DNA of 64,000 nt from Mycoplasma zalophi (GCF_018914005.1 NZ_JAHMHI010000002.1:37287-101286), one strand, 5' to 3'. Shown: positions 41,160-55,159, counted from the stretch's first letter. A program made the numbers and translations. The notes: a model not told the origin generated them from the letters alone.

Positions 41160-44100
41160 ATGAAAAATTTAAAAAAATTTAAATTTCTTGTTTCGGGAAT
41201 AGTATTAAGTGCTGCTGTGACCGTTTTAAGTGCCTCGGTTGCTGCCGCTTGTGCTAAACAAGAAACTGTTTCAACAGCTCAGGAGAAACAGGTTCCAGAC
41301 GAAGCAAAAAATAATTATGTAAAAAGTTTAGGATTTTACAAACAAGAACTACAATCACTTTCATCAGAAACTGATAAACTAGTAAAACAATACAATGATA
41401 AAGGTAAAACTGGTGAAGAAAATTTAGCTTCAAGATTAAAAACCACCCTTGAAAAAGAATTAACCTCAGTAAATAGTGCATTAACAACATATGGAACAAA
41501 AAATAATTTAACTGTTTCTGAATATAATGAAGCGTTAACAAAATATAAAGAATTATCAAGAAAAGATGATAAAACAGAACGAGAAACAGTTGAATTTAAA
41601 GATTTAGAAAATAAATTTACTCCATTAACAGAACAAGAAACTCAAAAATTATCAACATTAAAAGCTAAAGCAGATAAAAGTTCTGAAGAACAAAAAGAAA
41701 TGGAAATTTTAGAATCAAAAGTTTTATATGAAGATGCCAAAAAATTACAAGAAGTTTTGGATAATGCATCAAGTAATTACAAAAAACATGTTTTAACTTT
41801 CAATACATTAGTGAGGGATATTAACACAACTTCAACTGGTGGTATTGTAACTGCTGCCCAACGTAAAACATATTCATATGAATACAATACTTCAAACTCA
41901 TTAAGTGGATTTGATTACGATGGTTCATCAGCATATGGATCAGAAATTCAAACTTCTAAATTTTTACAAGTATCATTAAAACTTTTAAGAACAACACCTT
42001 TAAATGAACCAGAACTTTCAAAAACTTCAGATGATAACTTTAAAGTTGTCACAAAAATTAATAAACCATCATTCTGAAAATATACATTTGAAGGAGCTAA
42101 GGCTGTTGTAGTTACATTAGCAGATGGTACTGTTAAAGTTTATGATAATGATAAAATTGATGATTTAAATTCACAAACTGATTCACAAAATTCTGATGGA
42201 ACATATTCATCACTATACGTTCAAGCATTTTCAAACGATTCACGTTCAATTAACTCAAAAGAATTTCTAAATAGCCTAAACAGCATTAAAAAGTTACAAG
42301 TGGTTGTAAGAGAAACTCCGTGAGTAACATCAAATGGTGAAAAAACAAAATACACCACAAAGGCAGATGACTACTACTACTCATGAATGAGAACAGTTTT
42401 ACACTCACAAAAAACACGTTTAGCAAATGGCTCAACTCAAGAATTAGAACAAGAAATGAATAGTTTATTACCTGCTGGTTCAACAACATTTACTAAATCT
42501 GATACATATCCAAATGAATATGTTTATGAACTTTACAATGTTAAATCATCAGATTTCTACGATAGATCTAAATTTATAACAAATGTTGAAGGGGAAAATG
42601 AATACAAAGGACAAGAAGCTCTAACATTTACACCATTAGATGACACAGCAAATATTCTAGGAACAGAATTATTTACATCATTTAGTGATTCAAATGACTT
42701 TATAGCAGCACCTAGTGATTACATTAAAGAAAAAACAGCTGATAAAACAATGGAAATTGTTTCATACAATGAAACCAGTGCTAATAGTTTATTACAAAAA
42801 ATTAAACAAGATACTTTCTTAAGTACTAAAGTTGGTCAATTTGGAATATTCTGATACGGAATGAATCCTGCAGAAAATACACTATATGCAGGACCATATT
42901 ATGCAGAAGGATTTAGATCACTAAAAGAAACATATAAACAAAACCCACACTTCTTCAATCAAGAATGAGTAAATTCAACTGAAAGTATTAAAGTTATTGA
43001 GAGTATCTATCAACAAGCACCAGTAGATGCAGGAATATTTGATCAAAGACAATGAGCAAAATACCGTGAAGGAACAACAACAAGAATTCCTTATTCATCA
43101 TTAAATCAACAAGCTAAAAACACAATTAATGAAAACCCAGTAGAATACGGATTACGTTCATTACAATCTTTAAACAGAACTAATTTTATTTCAAGATTAT
43201 TATTACAACCAGTACCTGCCTCATTTGAACAATTAGAAGTTCCAACAACAACAAATCCAGCTCAATATTACTCATTTAATGATGTTTATGCAAAATTAAT
43301 GTGAGGAAGTTCATTGCGTGAAATAGCAGATGGACAAGTTAAGAGTTTAGATACTTTCATAGCAGGAACAGGATTACAATTTAGAACATTAATTTCAGCA
43401 GCAATAAACTGATCAAAATATATCGATGCACTAACTTCACAAGTTGGTAAACCATACTTAGCTCACCTTGCACCAGATGCAAGTATAGCTGGAAAAGATC
43501 AAACTAGTGCTAAATTAAAAACAGTTCGTGAAGCTTATGAAAAAGTTAACTCATTATTTGCTTTAAATTCTGACTTAGCAAAAATTGATTTTGGTACAAA
43601 TGTAGGAAATGAAATTACTCCAGCTAATAACTATGATACCTTCAAAGGAACATCAGAAGAATTAGCTCAATATAAATCAGCTGGTTTTGAACAAATAAAA
43701 GCTCAAATGAAAAAATTATTAGATGAATTATATAAACAAAACCCAGATTTTGGAGATCAAAAAGTTAAATTCACTTACTTCTATCCATATTTAAACCCTT
43801 CAAATGCTTACTTACAATCAACAAGAAATGCAATTGAAGTTGTTAAAGCTTTAGATTCTCGTATTGATACTGAATTACAAACACCAACAAATGCTCAAGA
43901 ATTCTATAGATTAATGTGAGGGTCAGGAACTGATTTCAATGGATGAGGATACGACCTTAACACAATAGGTTCAGGATTTGATGGATTTTCATGACAAGGT
44001 AATTTAATTCCACAATTATTTGCAATTGGTCAATCAGAGGATTTACAAACTAAATTACAAACTTCATTCCCACAAATGGTAGATGCGGCTAAAGCATTAG

Positions 44101-44468
44101 TAACATACGCAAACGAAAGATTAGCTCAAAAGAAAATATCATTTGGAAAAGTAGATATAACTAAATTACCTGAATTATTATTAAAATACCAAATACAAAC
44201 ATCAACAGTAATTGATTCTGAAGGAGCTCAAACTTCATCAGGAACATTCTCAGGACAGTTTTGAACAAACTACATATTAAATAAAACAAATGAAGATTTA
44301 ATTGAACTTGCTGTAGAATTATCAAACTATTTATCACCAGCACAATTTGATTCAAATCAATCAATATCATCTGAAGATTTTGCACCTTTCTTATTACAAA
44401 AAGGTTATGAATCTCCATTACAACAAAGTGGTATAGAACATTACGCAGATTGAAAAATAAAACTTTAA
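41160..44468 (+). CDS. oppA: Oligopeptide ABC transporter substrate-binding lipoprotein
   Basis: A 1102-aa lipoprotein with a basic-hydrophobic signal and lipobox VAAAC (Cys near residue 35). It is much larger than the ~540-aa OppA of other bacteria but in the range known for mycoplasma OppA. A coiled-coil, Lys/Glu-rich N-terminal ~200 residues is followed by a long region with many aromatic and Trp(TGA) positions. The assignment rests mainly on its place directly before oppBCDF. In M. hominis OppA also has ecto-ATPase activity; I did not identify such a site. A strong AAAAAGGAGAG ribosome site is present. Confidence 0.85.
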
Positions 44469-44484
44469 TAGATAGGTATTAACC

Positions 44485-45576
44485 ATGTCAAAATATATTT
44501 TACAGAGGATAGCTTTTGCTATCCTTACATTATTTATAATATCTCTATTTTCATATGTGCTAATTGCAACTTTTAGTACAACAAACCCATTTAGGGAACT
44601 TGCAATTAACAATAAAGTTCCAAATATAGAACAATTTGTTAAAGATCAAGAAATAAAATACGGATGAGATAAAAATGTTTTAACACAATATTTTACATAT
44701 ATTGGTAAATTTTTAAGTGGTGATTTTGGTTTTGTTTTCAATGGACAAAATAACCCATTTGGAGCAGAAATAACCACAATGCCGCAACTATTTTTCAAAC
44801 CACTAAAATATTCAATTATGATATCATTACCAGCTTTTATAGTTAGTGCAATAACAGGAATAATTTTAGGTACTTTTGCAGGATATAAAAGAGGGACATT
44901 ATTAGATAGTGGAATTAATATTTTTGTATTAATTTTCATTGCATTACCTTCATTTATCATTGCTCCTATCGCAATAAACATTGCAATTAATTCTGGACTT
45001 CCTTCAACGGTATTTAAACCAGGCGATGGACAACCTATGAGTGTTGTTATTAAGTCATATTTAACACCTATTTTTGTTGTTACATTAGGATCATTAGCTG
45101 GCTATACTTCTTATACACGTAACCAAGTTATAACAGTCTTAACAAGTAATTATGTTCTAATTGCAAAAACAAAAGGATTAAGTAATTTAGAAATTTTTAG
45201 AAAATATGTTTTTAGAAATATTTCTATTCCTATTTTTAGTATCGTTTTCCCTTCTTATGTTGTTTTATTAACGGGATCTATTATCGTTGAAGTATACTGA
45301 AATGTTCCAGGAACTTCACAAATAATAGCAAAAGCCTTCCCATCAGGTGAAAGAAATGTTGTTATGTTTAGTACCTTATTCTTTACATTTTTATCACTTA
45401 TAACAGAAATAATTACTGACGTAAGTTATGCAATATTAGATCCACGTATTAAATATTCATCATCAAGTGGAAAAAACAGATTAGCATATCTACAAGCATA
45501 CATTGAAAGAAAAAAAATAGAAAAATCATTTTTACAAGAAAATTTATTAAATAAAGGAGAAGCAGATGCAAGCTAA
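44485..45576 (+). CDS. oppB: Oligopeptide ABC transporter permease
   Basis: A 363-aa permease starting MSKYILQRIAFAILTLFIISL, the common DppB/OppB start. The coupling (EAA-like) loop is YVLIAKTKGLSNLEIFRKYVFRN, and GSIIVEVYWNVPGTSQI follows, as in OppB. It forms the transport channel with OppC. Ends by overlapping oppC by 11 bp. Confidence 0.95.
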
Positions 45577-46849
45577 TGAATTTAATAATCGCTATAATCT
45601 GGGAACAAATTTACAAGAAAAAATTAAATACGTAAGCAATCCAGATTCATTACATTCTTCAAACATTGCTGGTAAACCTAAAAAAATGCTTGTAGAAATT
45701 GTAAAAAGATTTTTCAAAAACCCTTATGTTACCTTAGCATTTATTACATTTATAGTTTTACTTTTATGTTCAATTATTATTCCTTTAACAACACAATATA
45801 CACCAAATAAACCTATAAATAAAGTAGATAAAGAGTTTATTACTTTATTACCTCCACAATATTTACAAACAAAATCAGTATTATTAAAACCAAATAACCG
45901 TATCTTTCAAACATTTTTAGATATTAGAAATTTAGTAAAAGACCATGCAGATCTTCAACCTTATTTTCAACCTCTATTAGATAGTTTTAAAGTTGGACAA
46001 TTACAAGCAGCATCAGAAAGTTATCCAGTAACTTACAATGCATTTATAATGTTTGATGCTTATTTATTAAAAATTGAAGTTTCAAATATATTATTAGCTG
46101 ATCCTTCACATGTTTTCACTGCTACAGAAATTTCTCAAATACGCTCAACATTTCCAGTAGTTAATACACTTTTAGGTACAGATGTTAATGGTTATGACAT
46201 TTGAACAAATAGTTGAGCAGCTACTGCTGAAAGTATTAAAATAGCATTAATAGTAGCAACTTTACAAACACTTATCGGAGTAGCAATTGGAGCTTATTTA
46301 GGATTTCATGTTGGTAAATGAATTGATACAATCTTCATGAGAGTTATTGAAATATTTTTAGCTCCTCCATCATTAATATGATTACTATTATTTGTTTCAA
46401 TTATGGGAGTTTCAAATACAGCATTAATAACAGCTTTAGTTATAACTGGTTGAGCATGACCTGTTTCAGGAACTCGTATGTTTATAATTACAGTTAAAGA
46501 TGAAGAATATATAACCGCTGCAAAAAGTATCGGTTCTTCAACATCAAGACAAGTATTTGCGCATGCATTACCTGCAATAATAGGTAAAATAGCAACTAGT
46601 TTCGTACAAAGAATTCCAGGAATTATTCTTTCAATTGCATCATTGGCGTTTTTAGGATTTTATAAAAATGCAGAAACTGCAAACTTAGGACAATTACTAC
46701 TTGATGCAACACCTCAAGCACCTGATAATTTTTGAATCTTATTATTACCTTCATTAATACTACTAACATTATCATTATCACTACAATTTATTGCTTTAGG
46801 TGTTCATGATGCTCTAGATCCTAAAGTTATTAAAACATCTAAAAAATAG
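45566..46849 (+). CDS. oppC: Oligopeptide ABC transporter permease
   Basis: A 427-aa permease. The N-terminal FKNPYVTLAFITFIVLLL membrane anchor is followed by a large extracytoplasmic loop of about 120 residues, then LLGTDVNGYDIW and the coupling loop DEEYITAAKSIGSSTSRQVF. The loop is longer than in enterobacterial OppC. It pairs with OppB. Start chosen at MQANEFNNRY, which overlaps oppB and is preceded by AAAGGAGAAG. Confidence 0.94.
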
Positions 46850-46858
46850 GAGAAAATC

Positions 46859-47974
46859 ATGAAAAATAAACAAGAATATGATTTAAATATTTATACAGAA
46901 AAAATTGAAACTGAAGACACAAAAGACACTGTTTTAGATGTTGAAGATTTACATGTTAGTTTTAAATTAGGTAAAAAACAATTACTACACATAATAAGAG
47001 GTATTGATCTTAAAATTAAAAAAGGTCAAATAGTAGGTATAGTAGGTGAATCAGGTTCTGGAAAGTCTGTTACTTCAAAAGCTTTAATTAATGTTAATGA
47101 AAGAACTTTAACAACTTCTAAGACAATGTCTATTGATGATATTGATTTATCTAAATTTAAAAAAGAAAAAGAATGAACAAAAATAAGAGGATCAAAAATT
47201 GGATATATTCCTCAAGATCCTTTAACATCATTAAATCCAACAAGAAAAATAGGAAAACAATTATTAGATGCACTTAATAATAACCCAGAGTGAAAAAAAC
47301 GTTCTTTAAAAGACAAAAAAGAATATTTAATTGGTCTTTTAAAACAATTCGGGTTACGTAATGCAGAAGAAATTTTTTACATGTACCCTCACACATTAAG
47401 TGGTGGGATGAAACAAAGAGTTGTTATTACCATGGTAGTTGCTCTTAAACCATTAGTCATTATTGCTGATGAACCAACAACAGCATTAGATCCAACAGTT
47501 CAAGCATCTGTTTTAGCATTATTTGAAAACATTAGAAACACAATGGGAATTTCAATAATTTTAATTAGTCATAATATTTCTGTTGTTGCTAAATTCTGTG
47601 ATTACATTTATGTTATGTATGCAGGAAGAATTGTTGAAAGAGGAACTAAAGAAGAAATTTTTACCGTTCCAGCTCACCCTTATACCTGAGCTTTAATAAG
47701 TGCAGTTCCAGAAGATAGAGAAGCTAGATTATTTTCAATTAAGGGAACACCACCAGATATGGCTAATTTAGGTTTAGGAGATCCTTTTGCACCTAGAAAT
47801 GAATACGCAATGGAAATTGATTTTATTAAAGAACCCCCATTGATACCAATTTCAAAAACCCATTCAGCTGCAACATGATTATTACATCCTGATGCTCCAA
47901 AAGTCCATTTAAGAGAAGATTTAGTTAAACGTTTAGAATCATTTAGAAAGGTATTTTACAAAGATGAACAATAA
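46859..47974 (+). CDS. oppD: Oligopeptide ABC transporter ATP-binding protein
   Basis: A 371-aa ATPase: Walker A GESGSGKSV near residues 61-69, Q-loop YIPQDPLTSLNP, signature LSGGMKQRVVI, Walker B ADEPTTALDP and switch His in ISHNIS, followed by the OppD-type C-terminal motif APRNEYAM. The family-typical Fe-S cysteines in that tail are missing. Its end overlaps oppF by 11 bp. Confidence 0.95.
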
Positions 47975-50480
47975 TAATAAAAAAGTTATTTTAGAAATAG
48001 ATAATTTAAAGAAATACTTTATAAATAATGGACATATTAATAAAGCAGTAAACGGTGTTAGTTTCAATGTTCACGAAGGTGAAGTTGTTGGATTAATCGG
48101 TGAATCAGGTTCAGGAAAAACAACAATTGGTAGATCATTACTTAGACTTTATGATAACTATAATGGTTTTGTTCGTCTAGACGGAAGAATCATAAGTGGT
48201 AAGAAAATTTCTAAACGTCGTAATAAATTCCTAAGAAGAAACATGCAAATGATTTTCCAAGATCCACATGCTTCTTTAAATGGTCAAAAAACTATTTATT
48301 CAACACTAAAAGAACCTTTAGTAGTAAATGGAATAATGAAAGAAAAATTACATGACATTTTTAGTGATTGAAATAAAGTAACAAAAATGTTTAAATATAC
48401 ATTTTCTAAAAAAACAAAAACCCTAGAATTAGAAAATTTAAATGAATTTAATAAAATTGCAACAAAATTTGTTGAACATTGAGAAAAAGAATTAAATAAT
48501 GTTAATTTCGATAATAATCTTAATTTAGAAGATAATTTCAACACATATTTTGCTTATTTAGAAGAAAAACAAAATATGGAAAGTGAAGTTATTAATGCGA
48601 TGTATTCAAATACAACTAAATTAATTGAATACTACTACCAAAAACAAAAAGAATTTCGTGATAATACTTTAGAATATGATGAAATTGAAGTTAATAATCA
48701 AACTAAATTATTAAATGAAGGACTTTTAAAAGTTAAATATTCTCAACAACAATTAGATGCATATTATGAAGTAGAAAAAATAAAAGCACAAGAATCAAAA
48801 TTTACAAAAGATATAAAAGATTACAAAACAATTAATCAAAACACTTTTAAAAACTTTTATCAAGAATTTAAAAACGAAAAAGATTTGATTAAAAATTCAC
48901 GTCTTTTAGCAACTGATTTAGATTATTACGCTTATAACCTAAAAAGAGAACTTTTAAACAAAAAAGCACTGAAGTTATTGCAAAAAACCAGAATTCAACT
49001 AAGATATTTAGGATTTAGTGAAGTAAAAAGATTTGTAAATGACTTAAAACAATATATTTTAGCTTTTTATAATGAAGAATTGCAATTTCCTTACCAAAAA
49101 CAATTAGCAAAAAAAATAAATCACACAATTGAAAAATCATTTAATTTTAATTATGATGATTACATTGAACAAAATAAAGCTAATATTCAGGAAATAAAAG
49201 ATGAATTTGTAAAATTCGACAAAAAAATAAATGAATTAAATTTAATTTTAAAAGAAAAACACCACCCTTTAATTACTAATGAAGAGTTAGAAACAATTAA
49301 ACAAAATCTACAAAAAGCAAAAGATATTCAAACTCAAGAAGTTAAAAAATATGTTGAAAAAAATAAAACTGTAATTGATGAATTAGATGTGCAAATTAAA
49401 GATGTTAATACTACTTATTATGGTTTAAGAGATAAAATTACTAATTTATCTGCAAAATTCAAAGAAGTACATAAAGAATTTTTAAATTACATTCAAAAAG
49501 CTCCAATAAGTAGTTTTTACACTGAAGAATCAATTGAACAATTAACTGAAAAAGAAGAAAAAAACAAACGTAAATTCGCTATTTTAAACTATAGTACAAT
49601 AGTTACAAATAAACTAGAAACTCAAAAAACTTTTGATATTGAATATAAATATTTACTAAGAGATATTGCAGATATTGATTTACTTTTAGGAATTAATGAA
49701 ACTTTTGTAAGTAAAATTCTTAAAAATAAAGCACCTTGACTTTTAAATGCATATGAATTTTTATATACAAATGTATTTATTCGTTATCGTGTTAAAAATT
49801 TATTATATAAAACTATAATTTATAAAAATTTAGAACAAGTAGGACTTTTAAAACAATTCGCATATCGTTACCCACATGAATTTTCAGGTGGACAAAGACA
49901 AAGAATTGTTATTGCAAGAGCTTTAATTACTGAACCTAAAATTATTGTAGCTGATGAACCAATTGCTAGCTTAGATATTTCAATTCAAGCACAAGTTGTT
50001 AACTTATTAAAAGATTTATGTAAATCAAAAAACATTGGTTTAATTTTCATCGCTCATGATTTAAGTATGATTGAATATGTTGCAGATCGTGTGCAAATTA
50101 TGCACCTTGGAAAAATAGTAGAAAGCGGAAAAACAGAAGCAATTTATGACACCCCTGTTCACCCTTATACTAAAAACTTGTTCAAAGCTATTCCAAAAAT
50201 TTCAAATGCTGATGAAAAATTCCAAAACGTTAGCTTTGAATTAGACTACCTTGAACAACAAAAATTCCCAAATATTCCAAAAACATATCAAGTTGAAGAT
50301 GAACATTATGTATACGGAACTAATGAACAAGTACATGATTGAACAAAGGTTTTAAAAGAAATAAAAACTTTAAAAATTGAAACAAAAGATGCATTAAGTT
50401 TTGAAGATTTAGAAAAAGCTAGAAAAACAAGAAACACTAAATTAAATAACAAAAAAAATAATGAAGAAAAACCATTTTAA
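47964..50480 (+). CDS. oppF: Oligopeptide ABC transporter ATP-binding protein with ~490-residue insertion
   Basis: An 838-aa ATPase; ordinary OppF is ~330 aa. The core is intact: Walker A GESGSGKTT (46-54), Q-loop MIFQDPHASLNG (96-107), signature FSGGQRQR (~640), Walker B ADEPIASLD and switch AHDLS, with the HPYTKNLFKAIP tail. Between about residue 130 and 620 lies a long, Lys/Glu/Asn-rich, largely alpha-helical insertion with repeated coiled-coil character. It sits between Q-loop and signature, the helical subdomain that contacts the permease. Similar large OppF insertions occur in other mycoplasmas. Its stop overlaps the next gene by 20 bp. Confidence 0.93.
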
Positions 50481-50982
50481 AAATTTTTATAATAAATTAA
50501 AAACTTGAATAATAAAGGGATTTAATTTATATACTATTTCTTTTTTAGTGATAAATATTTTAATTTACATATTTGTATTTTTAACTCTTGCTTACTGACT
50601 AAAAGACTCAATTTTAATTGATGAAAACAATGTAAGACATACATTTAAAAATACAAAATCTATTTCTAATTCATTGACTGTTGCTAATGTTATGATTTTT
50701 AGCATCAATGCACTTAGTTTAATGATTAGAAAAGGTTTTGGGTCAGGTTTAAAAAAAATTTTACAAAATGTTTTTGATACTTTTAATTTTAAAAAACAAA
50801 ACGAGATGTTAAAAAAACGTAATATGTCACAACATGAATTAAAAAAATTAGAAAATCAAAAACCTAAAAAAGAATCAAAAATCCATGGAAAACCAGAATA
50901 TAAATCATCAAGTTTTATTTTCTGGACACTTATTTTCATAACAATATTTATTCAAATATTATTAATACCTTATATGATATAA
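50461..50982 (+). CDS. Membrane protein at the end of the opp operon, 173 aa
   Basis: The gene starts inside the last 20 bp of oppF. The protein has three membrane segments: IISFLVINILIYIFVFL-like near residue 25, a middle one in SLTVANVMIFSINALSLMI, and a C-terminal FIFWTLIFITIFIQILLI, with a long basic loop before the last. It resembles small mycoplasma membrane proteins of the DUF3899 type, but I am not sure. Function is unknown; location suggests an accessory to Opp. A terminator follows. Confidence 0.6.
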
Positions 50983-50985
50983 CCC

Positions 50986-51020
50986 AAAAATACTCGCATT
51001 TTTTGTGAGTATTTTATTTT
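50986..51020 (+). terminator. Terminator after the opp operon
   Basis: AAAATACTC / GAGTATTTT hairpin followed by T residues. Confidence 0.85.
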
Positions 51021-51062
51021 TAATTTATAATTAAATTAAAATTTAATAAAAAAGGATAAAAA

Positions 51063-51800
51063 ATGGATAAATATTATTTAATTGGTAACCACAAAATGAA
51101 TTTAACATTTTCTGAAGAACAAAAATTTGTTAAAAATTTCAATGAATTAAGTAAGGAAAATATAAATTCAAATATATATGTTGGTATTTCAGTAAGTCCA
51201 AGCAATTTAGCTTTAAAAAATGTAATGGATTTAAATGAATTAAAGTTAGGATCACAAAATATTTCAATTTATGAAAAAGGAGCATATACTGGCGAAGTAT
51301 CTGCAACTCAAGTAAAAGATTTATCGGTAGATTTTACAATATTAGGTCACTCAGAACGTAGAATACATTTTCAAGATAACCCATCTTTAATTAACACAAG
51401 AATTAAAAATGCACTTAAAAATGATTTAAATGTTATCTTATGTATTGGTGAAACAAAAGAAGAATATCAAGAAAATAAAACAATTGAATCATTAACTTAT
51501 CAAATAGAAGAAGCATTAAAAGATATTCAAAATCCAGAAAAAATCATAATTAGTTATGAACCAATTTGATCAATTGGAACTGGATTGGTGTCTTCAAATG
51601 AACATTTAAAAGAAATATATGATTTTTTAGAAAAAAAATTACCTCATACAACTTTTATGTATGGAGGTTCTGCTAAACCTTCAAATATTTTACATTTGCT
51701 TGAAATCAAACAAATTAAAGGATTCTTAGTTGGTAATGCATCTTTAGATCCAACAAGTTTTTTTGAAATGTATAAAATTTTATCAAATTTAGGAAAATAA
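51063..51800 (+). CDS. tpiA: Triosephosphate isomerase
   Basis: A 245-aa TIM enzyme that interconverts dihydroxyacetone phosphate and glyceraldehyde 3-phosphate. Catalytic residues are visible: Lys in GNHKMN, His in ILGHSERR and Glu in ISYEPIWSIGTG; FMYGGSAKPSN binds phosphate. AAAGGAT ribosome site. Its TAA overlaps the start of hsdR. Confidence 0.97.
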
Positions 51801-54800
51801 TGGAATCAGAATACGAATTACAAAATAGAATTGTTGAACTTTTAAAAATACATTATAGAGATAATAAAGAATCACAAAATAATAATGCGATACCAAAGGT
51901 TATAAAAAACGCATATAATGAAGATTTAAAGCGAAATTGATGTGACATACTGAATATTATTAACAAAGATATTTTAAAAGATAAAAGATTAAATATAAGT
52001 CATATCGAGATTATTTTAGGTCAATTAGCAAAACAAACAGTTACTGAAATTCACGATCTTTTACAAATCGGTACTTTACCGGCTTATGATTATTTTCAAA
52101 ATAAAAAGCCTATTTACTTAAAATTATTTAAAGGTAAAGAATTTGAAGCTCATTTTGATAATCCTGATGCAATTTATCAAATAGCAACTGAAACAACATT
52201 CCAAACAGATAATAAATTAAAAAGCGAATTAAGAACTGATATTTTACTCCTAATTAATGGTTTACCAATTTATAACATTGAATTAAAAAAAGAAAGATCT
52301 AATATTCAAAAAGCTGTAAATCAATTAAAAAATTACAGTGAAGAATTATTTAAAAGAAAAATTTATGATGATGCTAAGCATCAAGTAATGTATAAATTTG
52401 TACAAATTTTAGTTGCAATGTCTGAAAATGAAATGATTTACACACCAAATCAAACAGATCCACAAAATATAAGTTCAAAACCAAGCGAATGATTTAATTG
52501 AACAAATAAAGATAATTCAAAAATCCATGGCTATGAACAAGTAGTGAAAACATTTTTTCAAATTCCTCTTACTCATCATTTAATTGCAAGATACACAGCA
52601 GCAAACATAAATAATGACCAATTAATGGTTTTAAGAAGTTATCAAGTTCACGCTATTGAAGCAGCATTAAAAAACGTTGAAGAAGTAATTGAAAGCCAAA
52701 AAGAACACCAATTAAATAAAATTGGTTATGTTTGACATACAACAGGTTCAGGGAAAACCTTTACTAGTTTTAAACTTGCTCAATTATTAAAAAGAAAATA
52801 CCCAGATCGTAGAGTAGTTCATGTAGTTGACAGAAGATCACTAAATCAACAAACAAAATTTCAATTTCAAAAATATGCAAATGATGATAGTTCAGAAGAT
52901 AAATATATAATAAAAATTTCACAACCTGATAATTCAAAATTATTAAAAAGAAAATTAGAATCAAAACCAGATGCTGAAATAATAATAACTTCAATTCAAT
53001 TGATTCATGAAATAAAAACTATCCAAGCTGAAACTGAAAAATTTATATTTGTATTTGATGAAGCACACCGCTCAACAGATGGAGAATGATTTATCCAATT
53101 CAAACAAAATTTCAAAAATGCCATGGTTATTGGTTTTACAGGTACACCAATTTTATATGAAGAAGATGAAGAATCACAAAAAACTTTAACTCAACAAATT
53201 TTTGGTGAAGAAATTCATAAATATACAATGCAAGAAGGAATTCGTGACAAAAAAGTTTTACCTTTTACTATTAAATTAGATTATCGAAAAGAATTATTAG
53301 AATTTTATGGAGTTTTAGACTCAATGAAATCAAAAGCACTGGAACATCAAGATAATATTGAAAAATTTCAGTGTTTTTTAAGAGATAAAACACAATTTTA
53401 TAAAACATATGTTCAAGCTTCTTGAAATAGTATTTTTTCAAGAAATGATTTTGATAATGCAAGACAAACATTTTTAAGTTTATTAGAAGAAAATGAACAA
53501 AATAATGATTTAAAACAAAAATTAGAAAACAAATTAGAGTCACTTGGTTATTTCGAAAGTGATAATTATAAAAAATGAATAGTAGAAGAAATAATTGCTG
53601 ATAGACAAGATAATAAAACCAGAATATGAAGTGGTATTTTTGCAACATCAAGCATCGAAGAAGCTATTTGATACTACAAACAGTTTCAACAAGATCTTGC
53701 AAAATCAAAAAGTGAAAATAAAATAAAAGTATCAGTTTTATTTGATTTTTCACTTTCTTCTGATTCTGCTAATTTTGAAGAACGCACGCGATTTTTAAAT
53801 GAACTTTTAGATAAATATAATAAAGATTTCAACACCGCTTATAATGCTCGCGATCATTTAAGAGATGGTACATTTAAAACAGATATTGAAAAAAGACTAG
53901 CACAAGATATAAAAGAAGAAAATATCACCAAAACAATAAAAGATAAAGGAAATTCAGAACAAAAATTAGATTTATTAATTGTTGTTGATCAATTATTAAC
54001 AGGATACGATTCTAAATTTGTAAACACCATTTATTTTGATAAAGAAATAAGTCAAAAATACTCAATAATTCAAGCTATTTCAAGAACAAATAGAATTTAT
54101 CCAAATAAAAATTATGGAAAAGTTCATTTCTTTAAAAAACCAATTCAAATGAAAAATAACTTAGAAATGGCTTTAAGAATGTATGCAAATGTTACACCAG
54201 ATCAATTTAATGGTTTTATTGAAGAATACAAACCTAAAAAACTTTTTGCTAAAATTTTACAAGAATATAATAACCTTGAAAATATTCGTCAAAAACTGAA
54301 TATTCCTGAAGATTATGGCAAAATTCCAACTAATACTATGGAAACAGAATATCAAAATTTAGATCAAAAAACAAAAGATAATATTACAAAATTTTTAGAG
54401 TCATTTAATAATCTTTTTAACTATAGAAAAAAATGATATTATTTAGATCAAATTGAAAGAGAAAATTTCCATCAATGCCCTGTAATTTCTGAAAAAATCG
54501 AAAAGACTACATGGTTTGATATTTTAAAGAAAAGATATCGAGATTTAGTTAATTTAATAAAACAAACTTCAGATCCTAACAAAATAGATGAAAGAAGTAT
54601 AATAAATTTTGAAATTTTTGAAAATAATTCAAACAATATTGATTCAAACTTTAATATGAAAGTGGATGAAAACTTTTTGGAAAATTTAAAAAAACCTTTG
54701 ACAAAAGATAAAATAATTGATATTTTAGAAAAAAACCAAAAATGATATGAATATAATGACCAGATGATTATAAAAGAGTTAATAAAAGAAATTAATGATA

Positions 54801-55159
54801 ATATTTATGTAATTGAGAATTACAATATATTTTTTAGTAATATTTTTGAAGAAATTTCTATATATATTGATAAATATAAAAATAAAAAACGCGAAAATGA
54901 TATAAATTATTTTTTAGAATTAACAGGAATTAGTGCAGAGGATTTTCAAGACTATAAAGATATGGATTTAAGTCAAAAACAGATTTTAAAATATAAATAC
55001 ATTTTTCGATTAATTAAAGATAAAGAACATATTGATAATTTAGTGAAATTCTGTAAAGTTGAATTCCCTGATATAAAAGATATAGAAAAATCTAACTCAG
55101 CAAAAATAAAATGTATAAGATACTTTTTTGAAAAAAAGATAAATAATAAACAACAATAA
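51800..55159 (+). CDS. hsdR: Type I restriction enzyme R subunit (HsdR)
   Basis: A 1119-aa HsdR. The N-terminal nuclease has RTDILLLINGLPIYNIELKKE split as D~146 and ExK, plus the QxxxY motif in NQLKNYSEE. The helicase motor shows Walker A HTTGSGKT (~residue 315), DEAH (~420), GFTGTP and the Q/R motif QAISRTNRIYP. Together with HsdM and HsdS it translocates and cuts unmodified DNA. No hsdM or hsdS lies next to it, so it must rely on genes elsewhere or is orphaned. It overlaps tpiA by 1 base (TAATG). The next gene is a tyrosine recombinase. Confidence 0.95.
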
